From Kangiella profundi (GTDB lineage: Bacteria > Pseudomonadota > Gammaproteobacteria > Enterobacterales > Kangiellaceae): DNA of 64,000 bases. The notes under the pieces were generated by a model. That model was not told where the DNA came from. It made no database searches and saw only the letters and a program-made list of their open reading frames with translations. The DNA lies in contig NZ_CP025120.1 of NCBI RefSeq assembly GCF_002838765.1, forward strand, positions 1,860,001-1,924,000, in the 5' to 3' direction. This document shows positions 9,149 to 18,618 of the stretch, piece by piece; position 1 is the first letter of the stretch, and every line of letters begins with the position of its first letter. Made by a program: the position numbers and the translations under genes.

Positions 9149-9230
9149 AAAAGCCTCCAAGTAAAAGACTCACCACCATAATAGTACGTTTTTTAACCAA
9201 TTCGCAATTCACTTTATCTATCAAAGGCGC

Positions 9231-9259
9231 TTTTGAGGCACTTTAAAGCTTGCTACAAT
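9231..9259 (+). promoter_or_regulatory. Probable sigma-70 promoter for the proS gene row
   Basis: TTTTGA (9231-9236) and TACAAT (9254-9259) are separated by 17 bases. The -10 element is good and the -35 element is weak. The predicted start lies about 35 bases before the proS ATG. No other promoter-like gap occurs in the row down to 14.2 kb. Confidence 0.5.
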
Positions 9260-9302
9260 AGGCGCCCTCTATGACTTTGATAATCACAACAACGAGTAAC
9301 TG

Positions 9303-11018
9303 ATGCGTAGTAGCCAATACTTACTATCCACACAAAGAGAAGACCCAAGCGACGCCGAGCTAATTAGCCACAAATTGATGCTTCGAGCGGGCATGATCCG
9401 CAAAATAGCTTCGGGCATGTACACCTGGTTGCCGACCGGCTTACGAGTACTGCGTAAAGTTGAAGCTATCGTACGCGAAGAGATGAATAAGGCCGGCGCC
9501 ATTGAGGTATTAATGCCCGGTGTCCAACCTGCCGAGCTGTGGGAGGAATCGGGGCGCTGGGATCAATTTGGCCCAGAATTATTACGCTTTCAGGATCGTC
9601 ATGGTCGTGATTTCTGTTTGGGTCCAACCCATGAAGAAATCATCACTGCGCTTATTCGTGATGAAATTAATAGCTACAAACAGCTACCAGCCAACTTCTA
9701 CCAGATTCAAACCAAATTCCGCGATGAAGTACGTCCACGTTTTGGCGTGATGCGTGCGCGCGAGTTTTTGATGAAAGACGCCTACTCTTTTCATATTGAT
9801 GAAGAGTCTTTAGGCGAAACTTATAAAGTCATGCATCAGGCTTACTGCAATATTTTCGAAAGAATTGGTCTTGATTACCGTCCTGTATTAGCCGACACCG
9901 GTGCTATTGGTGGTAGCAACTCACATGAATTCCATGTTCTTGCAGAATCCGGTGAAGATGCGATTGCCTTCAGTACTGAAAGTGATTACGCAGCCAATAT
10001 TGAAAAGGCACAAAGCCTTGCGCCAAAACTCGAGGCTGCCGCACCAACTCAAGAATTGCAAAAAGTGGCAACACCTGACTGCCGAACAGTTAAACAGGCA
10101 GCGGAATCTATGGGTATTGAAACCAGCCAGGTCTTAAAAACTTTATTTGTTCAAGGTGAAACCGAAGAACAGCCAGTAATAGCTCTTTGTTTACGCGGTG
10201 ACCATGAGCTCAATGAAATCAAGGCAAGTAAGCATCCATTAATCGCAGAGCCTCTCATGTTAGTGAGTGATGAAGTTGTACTCGCTACTACAGGAAGCAC
10301 ACCAGGCTCGTGTGGCCCACAAGGTTTGAATATTCCAGTGATTGTTGATCGAGATGCAGCGGTTATGAGCGACTTCGCCTGTGGTGCCAACGAAGAAGGC
10401 TATCACCTTACTGGTTTCAACTGGGGCCGTGATGCACAAATAACGGAAGTGATGGATATACGTAATGTAGTCGCTGGTGATGCAAGCCCAGACGGCAAAG
10501 GCGTACTGGAAATCAAACGAGGCATCGAAGTGGGCCATATATTCCAGCTTGGCACTAAATATTCTGAAGCAATGAACTGCAAGGTTCTTGATCAGAATGG
10601 CAAAGCAGTAACTCTGGCCATGGGTTGCTACGGTGTTGGTGTTTCGAGAATAGTTGCCGCAGCCATTGAACAAAATTATGACGACAATGGCATTATCTGG
10701 CCACAGTCTATCGCTCCGTTCCAGATAGCCATAATTCCGATGAACATGCATCGCTCAGAGCAGGTTCAGCAGGTCGCAGAAAAGCTTTATCAGGATCTGC
10801 AGAATCTTGGTATCGATGTGATTTTTGATGATCGTAAAGAGCGCCCTGGCGTGATGTTTGCTGATATGGAGTTAATTGGCATTCCACACCGTCTGGTGGT
10901 CAGTGACCGCGGACTGGAAAATGGCACCATTGAATATAAGAACCGTCAGAATACCGCCAAAGATGACGTCAGTGTGGAAAATGTTGTAGATTATATTCAG
11001 GGATTGTTACAACAATAA
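9303..11018 (+). CDS. proS: Prolyl-tRNA synthetase
   Basis: This 571-residue bacterial-type (long form) ProRS attaches proline to tRNA-Pro. Class II motifs are visible, including [25 protein letters not shown], the [19 protein letters not shown] stretch and the C-terminal anticodon-binding domain ([23 protein letters not shown]). The central insertion, residues ~220-390, is the editing domain that clears mischarged alanine. Length equals that of the E. coli enzyme. It begins a row of five plus-strand genes with gaps of only 5-6 bases, which suggests a single transcript. Confidence 0.97.
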   Translation: MRSSQYLLSTQREDPSDAELISHKLMLRAGMIRKIASGMYTWLPTGLRVLRKVEAIVREEMNKAGAIEVLMPGVQPAELWEESGRWDQFGPELLRFQDRHGRDFCLGPTHEEIITALIRDEINSYKQLPANFYQIQTKFRDEVRPRFGVMRAREFLMKDAYSFHIDEESLGETYKVMHQAYCNIFERIGLDYRPVLADTGAIGGSNSHEFHVLAESGEDAIAFSTESDYAANIEKAQSLAPKLEAAAPTQELQKVATPDCRTVKQAAESMGIETSQVLKTLFVQGETEEQPVIALCLRGDHELNEIKASKHPLIAEPLMLVSDEVVLATTGSTPGSCGPQGLNIPVIVDRDAAVMSDFACGANEEGYHLTGFNWGRDAQITEVMDIRNVVAGDASPDGKGVLEIKRGIEVGHIFQLGTKYSEAMNCKVLDQNGKAVTLAMGCYGVGVSRIVAAAIEQNYDDNGIIWPQSIAPFQIAIIPMNMHRSEQVQQVAEKLYQDLQNLGIDVIFDDRKERPGVMFADMELIGIPHRLVVSDRGLENGTIEYKNRQNTAKDDVSVENVVDYIQGLLQQ

Positions 11019-11023
11019 GTACT

Positions 11024-11617
11024 ATGGCATTAGGCAGTATGACACTCAAAAGGGTTTTCATTATTATGGGTTTCGTAGCGCTGGCTGGTTTCACTCAAAT
11101 CAGTCAGGCGCAGGAACGTCCCAATCAGGCTTTTTATGATGAATTAAAAGCCTTGATGGAAGCTGAAAACCATTTTGTTGATCGTTATGATGCCGAGGTC
11201 TGGATGAAGGATATGTCGGGCCGCTTAAAACGTCGTGCGCCCCATATACCCGAAGAAGAGCGCCTAAAGATTCTCACACTCGTCCATCGCTATGCCAATG
11301 CATCTGGCGTCGATCCACAATTAGTTCTTGCCATCATGGAAGTGGAAAGTAATTTTGATCGCTATGCGCTATCAGTAGCTAATGCTCGTGGCTTAATGCA
11401 GATAATGCCCTTCTGGAAAGATGAAATAGGCCATCCTGAAGACTCCCTGTTTGATATGGAAACGAATGTCAGGTACGGCTGCTATATCCTAAAACTCTAT
11501 CTGGATATGGAGAAAGGCAATCTGACCTATGCTTTAGGCCGCTACAATGGCTCCAGAGGTCGTGCAAAATATCCGAACAAGGTGTACGCAGCTCTTCGCA
11601 ATCGCTGGGCACTCTAA
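11024..11617 (+). CDS. Exported lytic transglycosylase (SLT domain)
   Basis: This 197-residue protein has a signal peptide (VFIIMGFVALAGFTQISQAQ) and a compact SLT lytic transglycosylase domain at ~80-195. The motif MEVESNFDRYALSVANARGLMQIMPFW contains the catalytic Glu at about position 108, and YGCYILKLYLD and ALGRYNGS complete the fold. It should cleave glycan strands of peptidoglycan in the periplasm, leaving 1,6-anhydromuramyl ends. ATG 11024 is five bases after proS; ATG 11039 is also possible. Proteins of this small size are usually housekeeping or cell-wall remodelling enzymes. Confidence 0.88.
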   Translation: MALGSMTLKRVFIIMGFVALAGFTQISQAQERPNQAFYDELKALMEAENHFVDRYDAEVWMKDMSGRLKRRAPHIPEEERLKILTLVHRYANASGVDPQLVLAIMEVESNFDRYALSVANARGLMQIMPFWKDEIGHPEDSLFDMETNVRYGCYILKLYLDMEKGNLTYALGRYNGSRGRAKYPNKVYAALRNRWAL

Positions 11618-11622
11618 ATTCA

Positions 11623-12777
11623 ATGACTGATAAAATCTCAATTCCAGGACTGATTCTAAGCGGCGGTGGTTCGCGTGCTGCCTATCAGGTTGGCGTTCTT
11701 AAAGCTGTTTCAGAAATTCTTGAGCAACCCGAGCAATCCCCTTTTCGAATTGTCAGCGGAACTTCCGCTGGAGCCATCAACTCCTGTGCTGTTGCAGAGC
11801 ATAGTCATCGTTTTGATGAAGGCCTGAAGCGGCTAGAACAAATCTGGGTAAACCTGACTCCCGATCAGGTTTACCACACTAAATTATCTCAGTTGCTCGG
11901 CAATGCATGTCGCTGGCTATGGAATATCCTACGACCTGCCAGCCAGATTAAAAAGCCTCTGGCGCTTCTCGATAATGAACCTTTACGGGGATTATTAACC
12001 AAGGCCATACGTTTCGATGATATCCGTGACAATATCAATAATGGCTACCTGGATGCTGCCTGTATTACAGCCTATAACTATAATACTGGTGATTCAGTCA
12101 GCTTCTTTCAGGGACTGCCAGATTTAGTGGAATGGCAACGCTTTCGACGTTTTGGCAGAGCGGAAGACTTAACCATGTCACATCTCATGGGCTCTATCGC
12201 TATCCCTATGGTGTTTCCATCTGAGCCAATTAACGACACCCACTTTGGCGATGGCTCAATGCGCTTTCTGACACCGCTAAGCCCAGCTCTACATTTAGGC
12301 GCCAACAAATTATTTGTGGTGACCGTTGAGCCATTACGTGGAGAAGTTGATCATAAAATAAAAATCCCATCAATTGGCGATATCAGCGGTCATCTTCTGG
12401 ACAGTATTTTTATCGATAGTCTAGAAAGTGATATCGAACGGATGATGCGGGTTAATGAGTTATTAGCGCATATCCCTGAGCGCGACATTGTGCGAGAGCA
12501 ATTAACTTTAAAGCAGGTAGATACCTTCATTATTTCTCCAAGCATTGATCCGATGGAGTTAGCAGGACAGTATTTTAAAAACCTTCCACGCGGTTTACGA
12601 TTCTTCTTCAAACGTATCGGCGTTGACGATCAAAACGGTGAAAGCATTTTGAGCTATCTGCTGTTTGATAAGTCCTTTACCAGCCATTTGATCAAAATGG
12701 GTTATGAAGACGCCATGAAACAGAAACACAACATTCTGGACTTTTTTGATTACGAGCCATCTTCACAGGAAGACTAA
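11623..12777 (+). CDS. Patatin-like phospholipase
   Basis: This 384-residue protein has all patatin hallmarks: the oxyanion loop LSGGGSRAAYQVG at ~13-24, the nucleophile elbow GTSAG with Ser48, and the catalytic DG at Asp210 (FGDGSMRF). Family members are Ser-Asp dyad lipid acyl hydrolases. There is no signal peptide and no C-terminal barrel, so this resembles the cytoplasmic RssA/YlbK-like group rather than a secreted toxin such as ExoU. It starts five bases after the transglycosylase gene. The substrate is likely a phospholipid or lysophospholipid, by family. Confidence 0.86.
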   Translation: MTDKISIPGLILSGGGSRAAYQVGVLKAVSEILEQPEQSPFRIVSGTSAGAINSCAVAEHSHRFDEGLKRLEQIWVNLTPDQVYHTKLSQLLGNACRWLWNILRPASQIKKPLALLDNEPLRGLLTKAIRFDDIRDNINNGYLDAACITAYNYNTGDSVSFFQGLPDLVEWQRFRRFGRAEDLTMSHLMGSIAIPMVFPSEPINDTHFGDGSMRFLTPLSPALHLGANKLFVVTVEPLRGEVDHKIKIPSIGDISGHLLDSIFIDSLESDIERMMRVNELLAHIPERDIVREQLTLKQVDTFIISPSIDPMELAGQYFKNLPRGLRFFFKRIGVDDQNGESILSYLLFDKSFTSHLIKMGYEDAMKQKHNILDFFDYEPSSQED

Positions 12778-12783
12778 TCTCCA

Positions 12784-13839
12784 ATGAACAGCTTTGCCGA
12801 TGTATTTCGACACTACACTCCTGACGTGGCTCCTTTCATGCATAAGATGCTTGCTTATTATCAGGAAACTCAGCCCTATAAAGGTTTCTCAATTGTTCAT
12901 AATGTCCCACTAACTCAAACCACCCTGATGAAAATTGCCTGCCTCAAAGCTGCAGGAGCCGAGCTCGTGGTAACAAACCCGAGCTTTATGCAGGAAGATT
13001 CGAACACTATCAAAGTACTAGAATATGAGCAGATCCCGTACGTTCCCTTGGAGCTGGTCAAAGGTGAGTTTGATTTCTTGCTTGATTGTGGTGCCGAGCT
13101 GGTGGAAAACTGCCATGCGACCAAAGGCATAGTGGAGCTGACCCGAACGGGTGCCATGCGCTACCAGCAACACACAGAGTTTCATGTGCCTATTGTGTCC
13201 GTCGATGACACTCGTTTGAAGTGTCTGGAAACCTGTCTTGGAACAGGAGAAGGTGTGTATCGTGCCATCACGCAGATTGCTGATACAGATTTAACCAACA
13301 GAAATGTGCTTATTTTCGGCTTTGGTAAAGTTGGCATTGGCATAGCTTATTACTTTTCAAAAATCACACCCAATATTATTGTTGCTGAAGCGGATAATGA
13401 AAGGCTGAAGCTAATTGAGCAACGGGGTTATCAAAGTGTCAACGCCAGGAACTCTCAAGAAGTTGAGAAAGCAGCCGAGAAAAGTGACCTGATTGTAACG
13501 GCTACTGGGCTCAAAGATATCATCAGTAATAACTATCATCCTCAGGCATTCAAAAGCAAACTACTAGCCAACGCAGGCGCTGAAGATGAGTTCGGTTTTG
13601 CTTTTGAAACAAGCGAAGTTCTTGCTGACAAAAAACCGGTTAATTTTATTCTAAAGGAACCGACGCTGATGGAGTTTCTTGACCCAATTTTTTATGCCCA
13701 CAATATTGCCATTGATGATGCCTTGAATAATAAAAAAACCGGATTTAGAGCACTAGATAAGACAACAGATGAAGCCATAGTAACTGATTGGGCAAAGCAT
13801 CATTGCTGGACGCTAGAAAAACTGAACTCAATTTTTTAG
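12784..13839 (+). CDS. Adenosylhomocysteinase-like NAD-binding protein, probably non-canonical
   Basis: This 351-residue protein has the fold order of S-adenosylhomocysteine hydrolase. An N-terminal half contains KAAGAELVVTNPSFMQED, and a Rossmann NAD site contains IFGFGKVGIGIA at ~177-188. True SAHH proteins are ~430-470 residues. At the position of the family's catalytic KFDN segment this protein reads CLET just before CLGTGEGVYRAI, so the Lys, Asp and Asn appear replaced (alignment by eye). The C-terminal lid that closes over NAD in SAHH also seems to be missing. It may therefore be a divergent dehydrogenase-like or regulatory protein. It starts six bases after the patatin gene. Confidence 0.7.
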   Translation: MNSFADVFRHYTPDVAPFMHKMLAYYQETQPYKGFSIVHNVPLTQTTLMKIACLKAAGAELVVTNPSFMQEDSNTIKVLEYEQIPYVPLELVKGEFDFLLDCGAELVENCHATKGIVELTRTGAMRYQQHTEFHVPIVSVDDTRLKCLETCLGTGEGVYRAITQIADTDLTNRNVLIFGFGKVGIGIAYYFSKITPNIIVAEADNERLKLIEQRGYQSVNARNSQEVEKAAEKSDLIVTATGLKDIISNNYHPQAFKSKLLANAGAEDEFGFAFETSEVLADKKPVNFILKEPTLMEFLDPIFYAHNIAIDDALNNKKTGFRALDKTTDEAIVTDWAKHHCWTLEKLNSIF

Positions 13840-13844
13840 CTATT

Positions 13845-14195
13845 ATGAGTGTCCTAACAAAAGTTAGAAATTACTTAAGTGATATAAAGTATCGACTCCG
13901 TCATGGAGGAGATAAATATAGTATAAATTTATATTCGCGACTTTTAGTTATTAAAAAGAATAATCGCATAATAAAAGAAATAGAACTGAACCAATTAAAA
14001 TCTGTGAAACCAAGAAAAAGGGAAGGAATCATCTATGAACAAATCGAACTTGTTATTGAATTAGAAAAAGTAAAAAGTCGCTATATTATTCCAGAGGAAA
14101 CAAGTAACTTTGAAGTATTATGTGACTATTTCGTTAGTAAAAAATACTTAACTAAAGATTGGTATCAAAGTCTTTACTTAAACGACCCGCAGTAG
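13845..14195 (+). CDS. Hypothetical AT-rich 116-residue protein
   Basis: ATG 13845, five bases after the preceding stop, gives 116 residues; an in-frame start further upstream would overlap the previous gene by 52 bases. The protein is basic and rich in Lys, Ile and Tyr. Alternating hydrophobic stretches (YSINLYSRLLVIKKNN, IYEQIELVIELEKV) suggest a small all-beta or PH-like domain, but no family is recognised. Its AT content is visibly higher than that of its neighbours, which may mean recent acquisition. The last 22 bases overlap the 3' end of convergent tilS. Its spacing makes it the last gene of the proS row. Confidence 0.62.
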   Translation: MSVLTKVRNYLSDIKYRLRHGGDKYSINLYSRLLVIKKNNRIIKEIELNQLKSVKPRKREGIIYEQIELVIELEKVKSRYIIPEETSNFEVLCDYFVSKKYLTKDWYQSLYLNDPQ

Positions 14196-15454
14196 ACTGC
14201 ACAAATTTCATTACCATCTTCTAGCAATAAAACCTGAGCACGAAACCAGGGTGGAACAGCCTGCTCCTGAAGATAATTCTTTAATGAGATACTTTGCTGA
14301 CTCTTTTCAAACCTGATCCGCTCGCCTCCCTGACGACCTCTAACCATTAATTCCTTACCCACCAAATGTGGATAATTTTGTTTTAACCACTGCAAAGGAA
14401 TTAGCAGCTGGCTGTTTAGTGTTAAATCCGAATTAGCTGGCCATTTCAATTTAAGTTCTGAGTAATCCTGTACAGTGTCTTTGACCCAATACAAAGCATC
14501 TCGAAAACGCCTGATTGAGCCGTTGGCTAATTCAATCTTTGGGTTAGCATCTTCCTTTGCATCCAACATTTGCAGTTGGATTTGCTCTAACACAGCCTGA
14601 CTAGGCATGTCTGCTCCACAGGCATCTAGCCAATAGCGCAACAGGTTGCGTACTCGCCCTGGGCTTAACTGCTTGATCGGATCCAATAAAAGAGCATCCA
14701 TTCGAGCATCAAAACAATTCTCAAAATCAATTGCCGCCAATTCATTAAGGAGTTGTTGATTCTCGGCCTGAATGTCGCTGGCTGCAGCTATAGTTTTAAC
14801 TGCCTGAGGCCATTTTTCTTCAATCAATGGCAATACTTGATGGCGAATAAAATTACGACGAATATCGGTATCAGAATTGGTAGGATCTTCAATCGGTTCA
14901 AGACCATGAGATTGGCAATAGGCTTCAAGTGTAGCTCTGGGAATATCAATTAATGGCCTAGCCAGAAACCCTTTTGAAAACTCAGTCCAGCCAGGCATGG
15001 CAGACAAGCCTTTACTCCCAGCTCCACGTAACAACTGCAATAAAAACGTCTCGGCCTGATCATTCAAATGCTGACCAGTCACTAAGCAAGTATACTCGTC
15101 AGCTATAAAATGAGAAAGGGCCTGATAACGCGCTGTACGAGCAGCTTTCTCAAGACTCGCAGTGCTTTTATCGACGTCAACCTTTACAGCTTCAAACGCT
15201 ACTTCCAGAGATTCACAAAATTGTCGGTTTTGTTCCGCCCATTGTTCGGAACCTGCCTGCAACTGATGATCAATATAGACGGCAGATAGAGAAATGGTAT
15301 GGGAAGATTGTTTAATGCGGTGATGCAAACTATGTAGCAATGATAAGGAATCCACCCCACCGCTGAGTGCAACCACTACAGAATTAACAGACTTAGAAAT
15401 GCAAAGAGCCAGGAACTCATCAATTGCTTGAGAAACTGGCTCTAATTTTGACAT
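14174..15454 (-). CDS. tilS: tRNA(Ile)-lysidine synthase
   Basis: This 426-residue protein has an N-type ATP-pyrophosphatase P-loop, ALSGGVDSLSLLH at ~28-40, and the TilS core motif VTGQHLNDQAETFLLQLLRGAGSKGLSAM. Two C-terminal tRNA-recognition regions follow, the last containing LMVRGRQGGERIRF. TilS converts C34 of the CAU anticodon to lysidine so that the tRNA reads AUA as isoleucine; it is essential. It starts nine bases after accA, as in several gammaproteobacteria, so the two are probably co-transcribed. Confidence 0.95.
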   Translation of the reverse strand: MSKLEPVSQAIDEFLALCISKSVNSVVVALSGGVDSLSLLHSLHHRIKQSSHTISLSAVYIDHQLQAGSEQWAEQNRQFCESLEVAFEAVKVDVDKSTASLEKAARTARYQALSHFIADEYTCLVTGQHLNDQAETFLLQLLRGAGSKGLSAMPGWTEFSKGFLARPLIDIPRATLEAYCQSHGLEPIEDPTNSDTDIRRNFIRHQVLPLIEEKWPQAVKTIAAASDIQAENQQLLNELAAIDFENCFDARMDALLLDPIKQLSPGRVRNLLRYWLDACGADMPSQAVLEQIQLQMLDAKEDANPKIELANGSIRRFRDALYWVKDTVQDYSELKLKWPANSDLTLNSQLLIPLQWLKQNYPHLVGKELMVRGRQGGERIRFEKSQQSISLKNYLQEQAVPPWFRAQVLLLEDGNEICAVYCGSFK

Positions 15455-15463
15455 GCGGAATAA

Positions 15464-16423
15464 TTATTCTTCGCTGACTGTACCGAACGACATCAGCTTG
15501 TTGTAACGCTTAGCCAACAACTGCTCAACGCTTAACTTTTCAAGCTCGTCCAGGTCTTTAACCAGACGCTCTTTTAGGCTTTTGCCCATCATTAAGTAAT
15601 CACGGTGCGCACCACCAAGTGGCTCAGCAACAATATTGTCGATCAGGCCCAAACTCTTGATACGTTCAGCAGTGATACCCATTGCTTGCGCCGCTTCTTC
15701 AGCTTTTTCGGCACTCTTCCAAAGAATCGAAGCACATCCTTCAGGCGAAATTACAGAATAGGTTGAGTACTGAAGCATGTTAACGCGATCACCGACACCA
15801 ATCGCCAATGCACCGCCAGAACCACCTTCACCAATAACGGTAGCGATGATCGGTACTTCAAGACGGGACATCACCTTTAGATTACGCGCAATCGCTTCAC
15901 TCTGACCACGTTCTTCGGCGCCAACGCCCGGGAAAGCCCCAGGAGTATCGATAAATGTGAATACTGGCAGTGAGAAGCGCTCAGCAAGCTCCATAATACG
16001 CTTGGCTTTACGATAGCCTTCCGGACGGGACATACCAAAGTTGTGTCTGATTTTCTCTTTGGTATCACGTCCTTTCTGATGGCCAATAACCACCACAGGC
16101 TTATCGTTTAAACGAGCAACACCACCGACAATCGATGCATCATCAGCATAGGCACGGTCGCCTGCCAACTCATCAAAGTCAGTGAAAATGTTCTCAATAT
16201 AATCGCGGGTATATGGACGCTGCGGGTGACGCGCCAATTGCGCAACCTGCCATGGCGTAAGATCAGAAAAGATTTGCTTAGTCAGGTCTTTTGACTTCTT
16301 TTTTAAGCGCTCAATCTCTTCGCTAATATTAATCTCGCTGTCTTCGCCCATCATGCGCAATTCGTCAATTTGCGCTTCTAATTCAGCGATAGGACGCTCA
16401 AAGTCTAGAAAATTCAAACTCAT
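15464..16423 (-). CDS. accA: Acetyl-CoA carboxylase carboxyltransferase subunit alpha
   Basis: These 319 residues match AccA of E. coli in length. The N-terminus [20 protein letters not shown] and the crotonase-like core ([82 protein letters not shown]) are all present. With AccD it transfers carboxyl from carboxybiotin to acetyl-CoA, the first committed step of fatty acid synthesis. It is usually next to dnaE, but here ~12 kb of accessory genes lie between them. tilS follows closely. Confidence 0.97.
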   Translation of the reverse strand: MSLNFLDFERPIAELEAQIDELRMMGEDSEINISEEIERLKKKSKDLTKQIFSDLTPWQVAQLARHPQRPYTRDYIENIFTDFDELAGDRAYADDASIVGGVARLNDKPVVVIGHQKGRDTKEKIRHNFGMSRPEGYRKAKRIMELAERFSLPVFTFIDTPGAFPGVGAEERGQSEAIARNLKVMSRLEVPIIATVIGEGGSGGALAIGVGDRVNMLQYSTYSVISPEGCASILWKSAEKAEEAAQAMGITAERIKSLGLIDNIVAEPLGGAHRDYLMMGKSLKERLVKDLDELEKLSVEQLLAKRYNKLMSFGTVSEE

Positions 16424-16676
16424 GCCTTATAAAACTGTTAGTTAGTGGCGTATAAGGGGCAATATTCTACCCTTATTTGCTTTGATAATGAATGGTAACT
16501 TGACTGGTCTAAACTGTCAGCCTTTATTAACGCAAAACATTAATAATTAGGCATTTTTGCTCAATCAAAGCATAAATAGACCAACTATTCCTAAATATGA
16601 TTCAGTTCCGAATATGGCTATTCAGTGCATAATATCCTGCTAAGATAGTGGCACATTGAACCATTAAGTACTCTAA

Positions 16677-18062
16677 ATGCTGAAAGCGGCAACCATCAAA
16701 ACCTATCAACAAGCACGTCTGGCGCGCGATCGACGCTATGATGGAACTTTCTTTGTTGCTGTTAAAAGCACAGGAATCTATTGTCGCCCCGTCTGCCCTG
16801 CCCCAACTCCGAAAGAGCAGAATGTGACCTACTTTCAAAACGCCGTTCAAGCACAGGAAGCAGGTTACCGCCCATGCTTACGATGCCGCCCGGAAACAGC
16901 GCCACAGTCATCTGCTTGGCTGGGAAATCAAGCAGTCCTAAAAAAAGCCGTCTCCCGTATACAGGCTGGTGCCTTAAATCAGTGCTCATTGCAGGACTTC
17001 AGCGAATCAATGGGAATTACTGATCGGTATTTACGTAAACTGTTTCAGGAACACTTGGGCGTCTCACCGATCACCTATGCCAATCATTTACGCCTGATGT
17101 TCGCCAAGCAATTGCTCCATCAAACACAGCTACCTATTACTGATATAGCCTTCATAGCAGGATTTAACAGTGTACGCCGCTTCAACGATAGTTTTAAGGC
17201 AACCATGAAACTCAGTCCTAGCCAGTTGCGTAAATCCTTAAGCAGTAAAAATACGGACAGAGACCAACAAGCCATTCAGCTTAAACTTCATTACAGGCCC
17301 CCTTATGACTGGTCACTGATGCACGATTTCTTGAAGCAGCGCGAACTGTCTGCAATAGAAACGATTACTACGACCACATACAGCCGTAGCTTTAATATTG
17401 ATAATGCTCGTGGTTTCTTTTCAGCAAAACACGACTCTGATAATTCCTGCTTCCAGGTTGCCATTGAGTTGGACGACATGACTAAACTTTTAGAAGTAAC
17501 ACATCATATTCGTCGGGTACTGGATCTGAACAGCGACCTTGAAGTTATTGAAACCTCATTGTCACAAGATAAGAAGTTAAAGCCTCTAATTAAATCAGGT
17601 CTGCGGCTTCCTGCCTGCTGGGATACCTTTGAAGCAGGTGTCAAAGCCATCCTAGGGCAGCAGGTTTCAGTCAAAGCGGCTTATACACACACTGCTAGCG
17701 TCATTGAGCAATTGGGCAGCGACTACAATCACCAGTACAAAGTGTTTCCAACCGCACAGCAAATCGTTGATGGCGATTTAAGCTTTTTGAAAATGCCTAA
17801 TAGTCGCAAACAGACACTGCATAACTTTGCACAGTGGTATCTAGAAACCCAAGGCGAGGATTTATCGTCAATTCTTAGCATTAAAGGCATAGGCTCCTGG
17901 ACTTATGAATACATCAAATTAAGAAGTGGTATGGATAGCGACGCCTTTCCAGATAAAGATTTAGGCGTCATTAAAGCGATGGAAAAATATCAACTCACTA
18001 GCAGTGAGTCATGGCAACCCTGGCGCAGTTATGCAACCTTACAACTTTGGCACAGTCTCTGA
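16677..18062 (+). CDS. Ada-type regulator fused to AlkA DNA-3-methyladenine glycosylase
   Basis: This 461-residue fusion has three parts. The N-terminal Ada zinc domain has four Cys ligands at C36, C40, C67 and C70 (YCRPVCPAP, RPCLRCRPE); C36 aligns with the Ada Cys that accepts methyl from phosphotriesters. An AraC-type helix-turn-helix domain (~85-185) follows. The C-terminal AlkA half has GVKAILGQQVSVKAA, an HhH motif (IKGIGSWTYEYI) and a probable catalytic Asp at ~428 (FPDKDLGVIKAM). It would sense alkylation, activate transcription and excise alkylated bases. The methyl-guanine transferase domain of E. coli Ada is absent but encoded next door, so the system is split. No strong ribosome binding site precedes ATG 16677. 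Confidence 0.92.
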   Translation: MLKAATIKTYQQARLARDRRYDGTFFVAVKSTGIYCRPVCPAPTPKEQNVTYFQNAVQAQEAGYRPCLRCRPETAPQSSAWLGNQAVLKKAVSRIQAGALNQCSLQDFSESMGITDRYLRKLFQEHLGVSPITYANHLRLMFAKQLLHQTQLPITDIAFIAGFNSVRRFNDSFKATMKLSPSQLRKSLSSKNTDRDQQAIQLKLHYRPPYDWSLMHDFLKQRELSAIETITTTTYSRSFNIDNARGFFSAKHDSDNSCFQVAIELDDMTKLLEVTHHIRRVLDLNSDLEVIETSLSQDKKLKPLIKSGLRLPACWDTFEAGVKAILGQQVSVKAAYTHTASVIEQLGSDYNHQYKVFPTAQQIVDGDLSFLKMPNSRKQTLHNFAQWYLETQGEDLSSILSIKGIGSWTYEYIKLRSGMDSDAFPDKDLGVIKAMEKYQLTSSESWQPWRSYATLQLWHSL

Positions 18063-18081
18063 AAATTAATGGAAATACTCT

Positions 18082-18564
18082 ATGACCAGCACACTCTATT
18101 ATCAACAATCCCCATGCCCATTTGGAACACTGCACATTTATGCCGACGAGCATCATCTAAAAGCAGTTCTATTCGAACCATGGGAAAAAATTTCGAGTAA
18201 TACTCTACAAGTAAAAGGTAATGCCGTAATAGAGAAAACTCAGCAGCAACTTGATGAATACTTTGAAGGCCAAAGAAAAGAATTTGATTTGCCTGTTGAT
18301 GCAGATGGTACAAAGTTCCAACAAACCGTCTGGAAGACTCTTTGCAAAATCCCTTTTGGAAAAACCTGGAACTATGGCCAACTGGCTCAGGCCATCGGCA
18401 ACAAAAACGCCAGCCGAGCAGTTGGCGCTGCCAATGGTAAAAACCCTATATCAATTATAATACCCTGCCATCGTGTTATTGGAGCAAACGGCACCCTCAC
18501 CGGATATGCGGGAGGATTAAAGATTAAAGAATGGTTACTGAAACATGAAGGGGTAATAGAGTAA
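18082..18564 (+). CDS. ogt: Methylated-DNA--protein-cysteine methyltransferase
   Basis: This 160-residue single-use repair protein transfers the alkyl group of O6-methylguanine to Cys129 in the signature IIPCHRVIGANGTLTGYAGG. The upstream helix-turn-helix segment (GKTWNYGQLAQAIGNKNASRAVGAANGKNP) provides the arginine finger. Length and domain order match Ogt/MGMT of enterobacteria. It lies 19 bases after the Ada-AlkA gene and completes an adaptive-response-like pair, probably on the same transcript. Confidence 0.94.
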   Translation: MTSTLYYQQSPCPFGTLHIYADEHHLKAVLFEPWEKISSNTLQVKGNAVIEKTQQQLDEYFEGQRKEFDLPVDADGTKFQQTVWKTLCKIPFGKTWNYGQLAQAIGNKNASRAVGAANGKNPISIIIPCHRVIGANGTLTGYAGGLKIKEWLLKHEGVIE

Positions 18565-18618
18565 CATCAGACTTAACTTATCTATTATTTAACCCGTCGC
18601 CATTCTTATTAATTAGTC

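Noticed and set aside
10260-10751. 163-codon minus-strand frame inside proS
   Set aside because: Fully antisense to proS; composition is that of a shadow frame.
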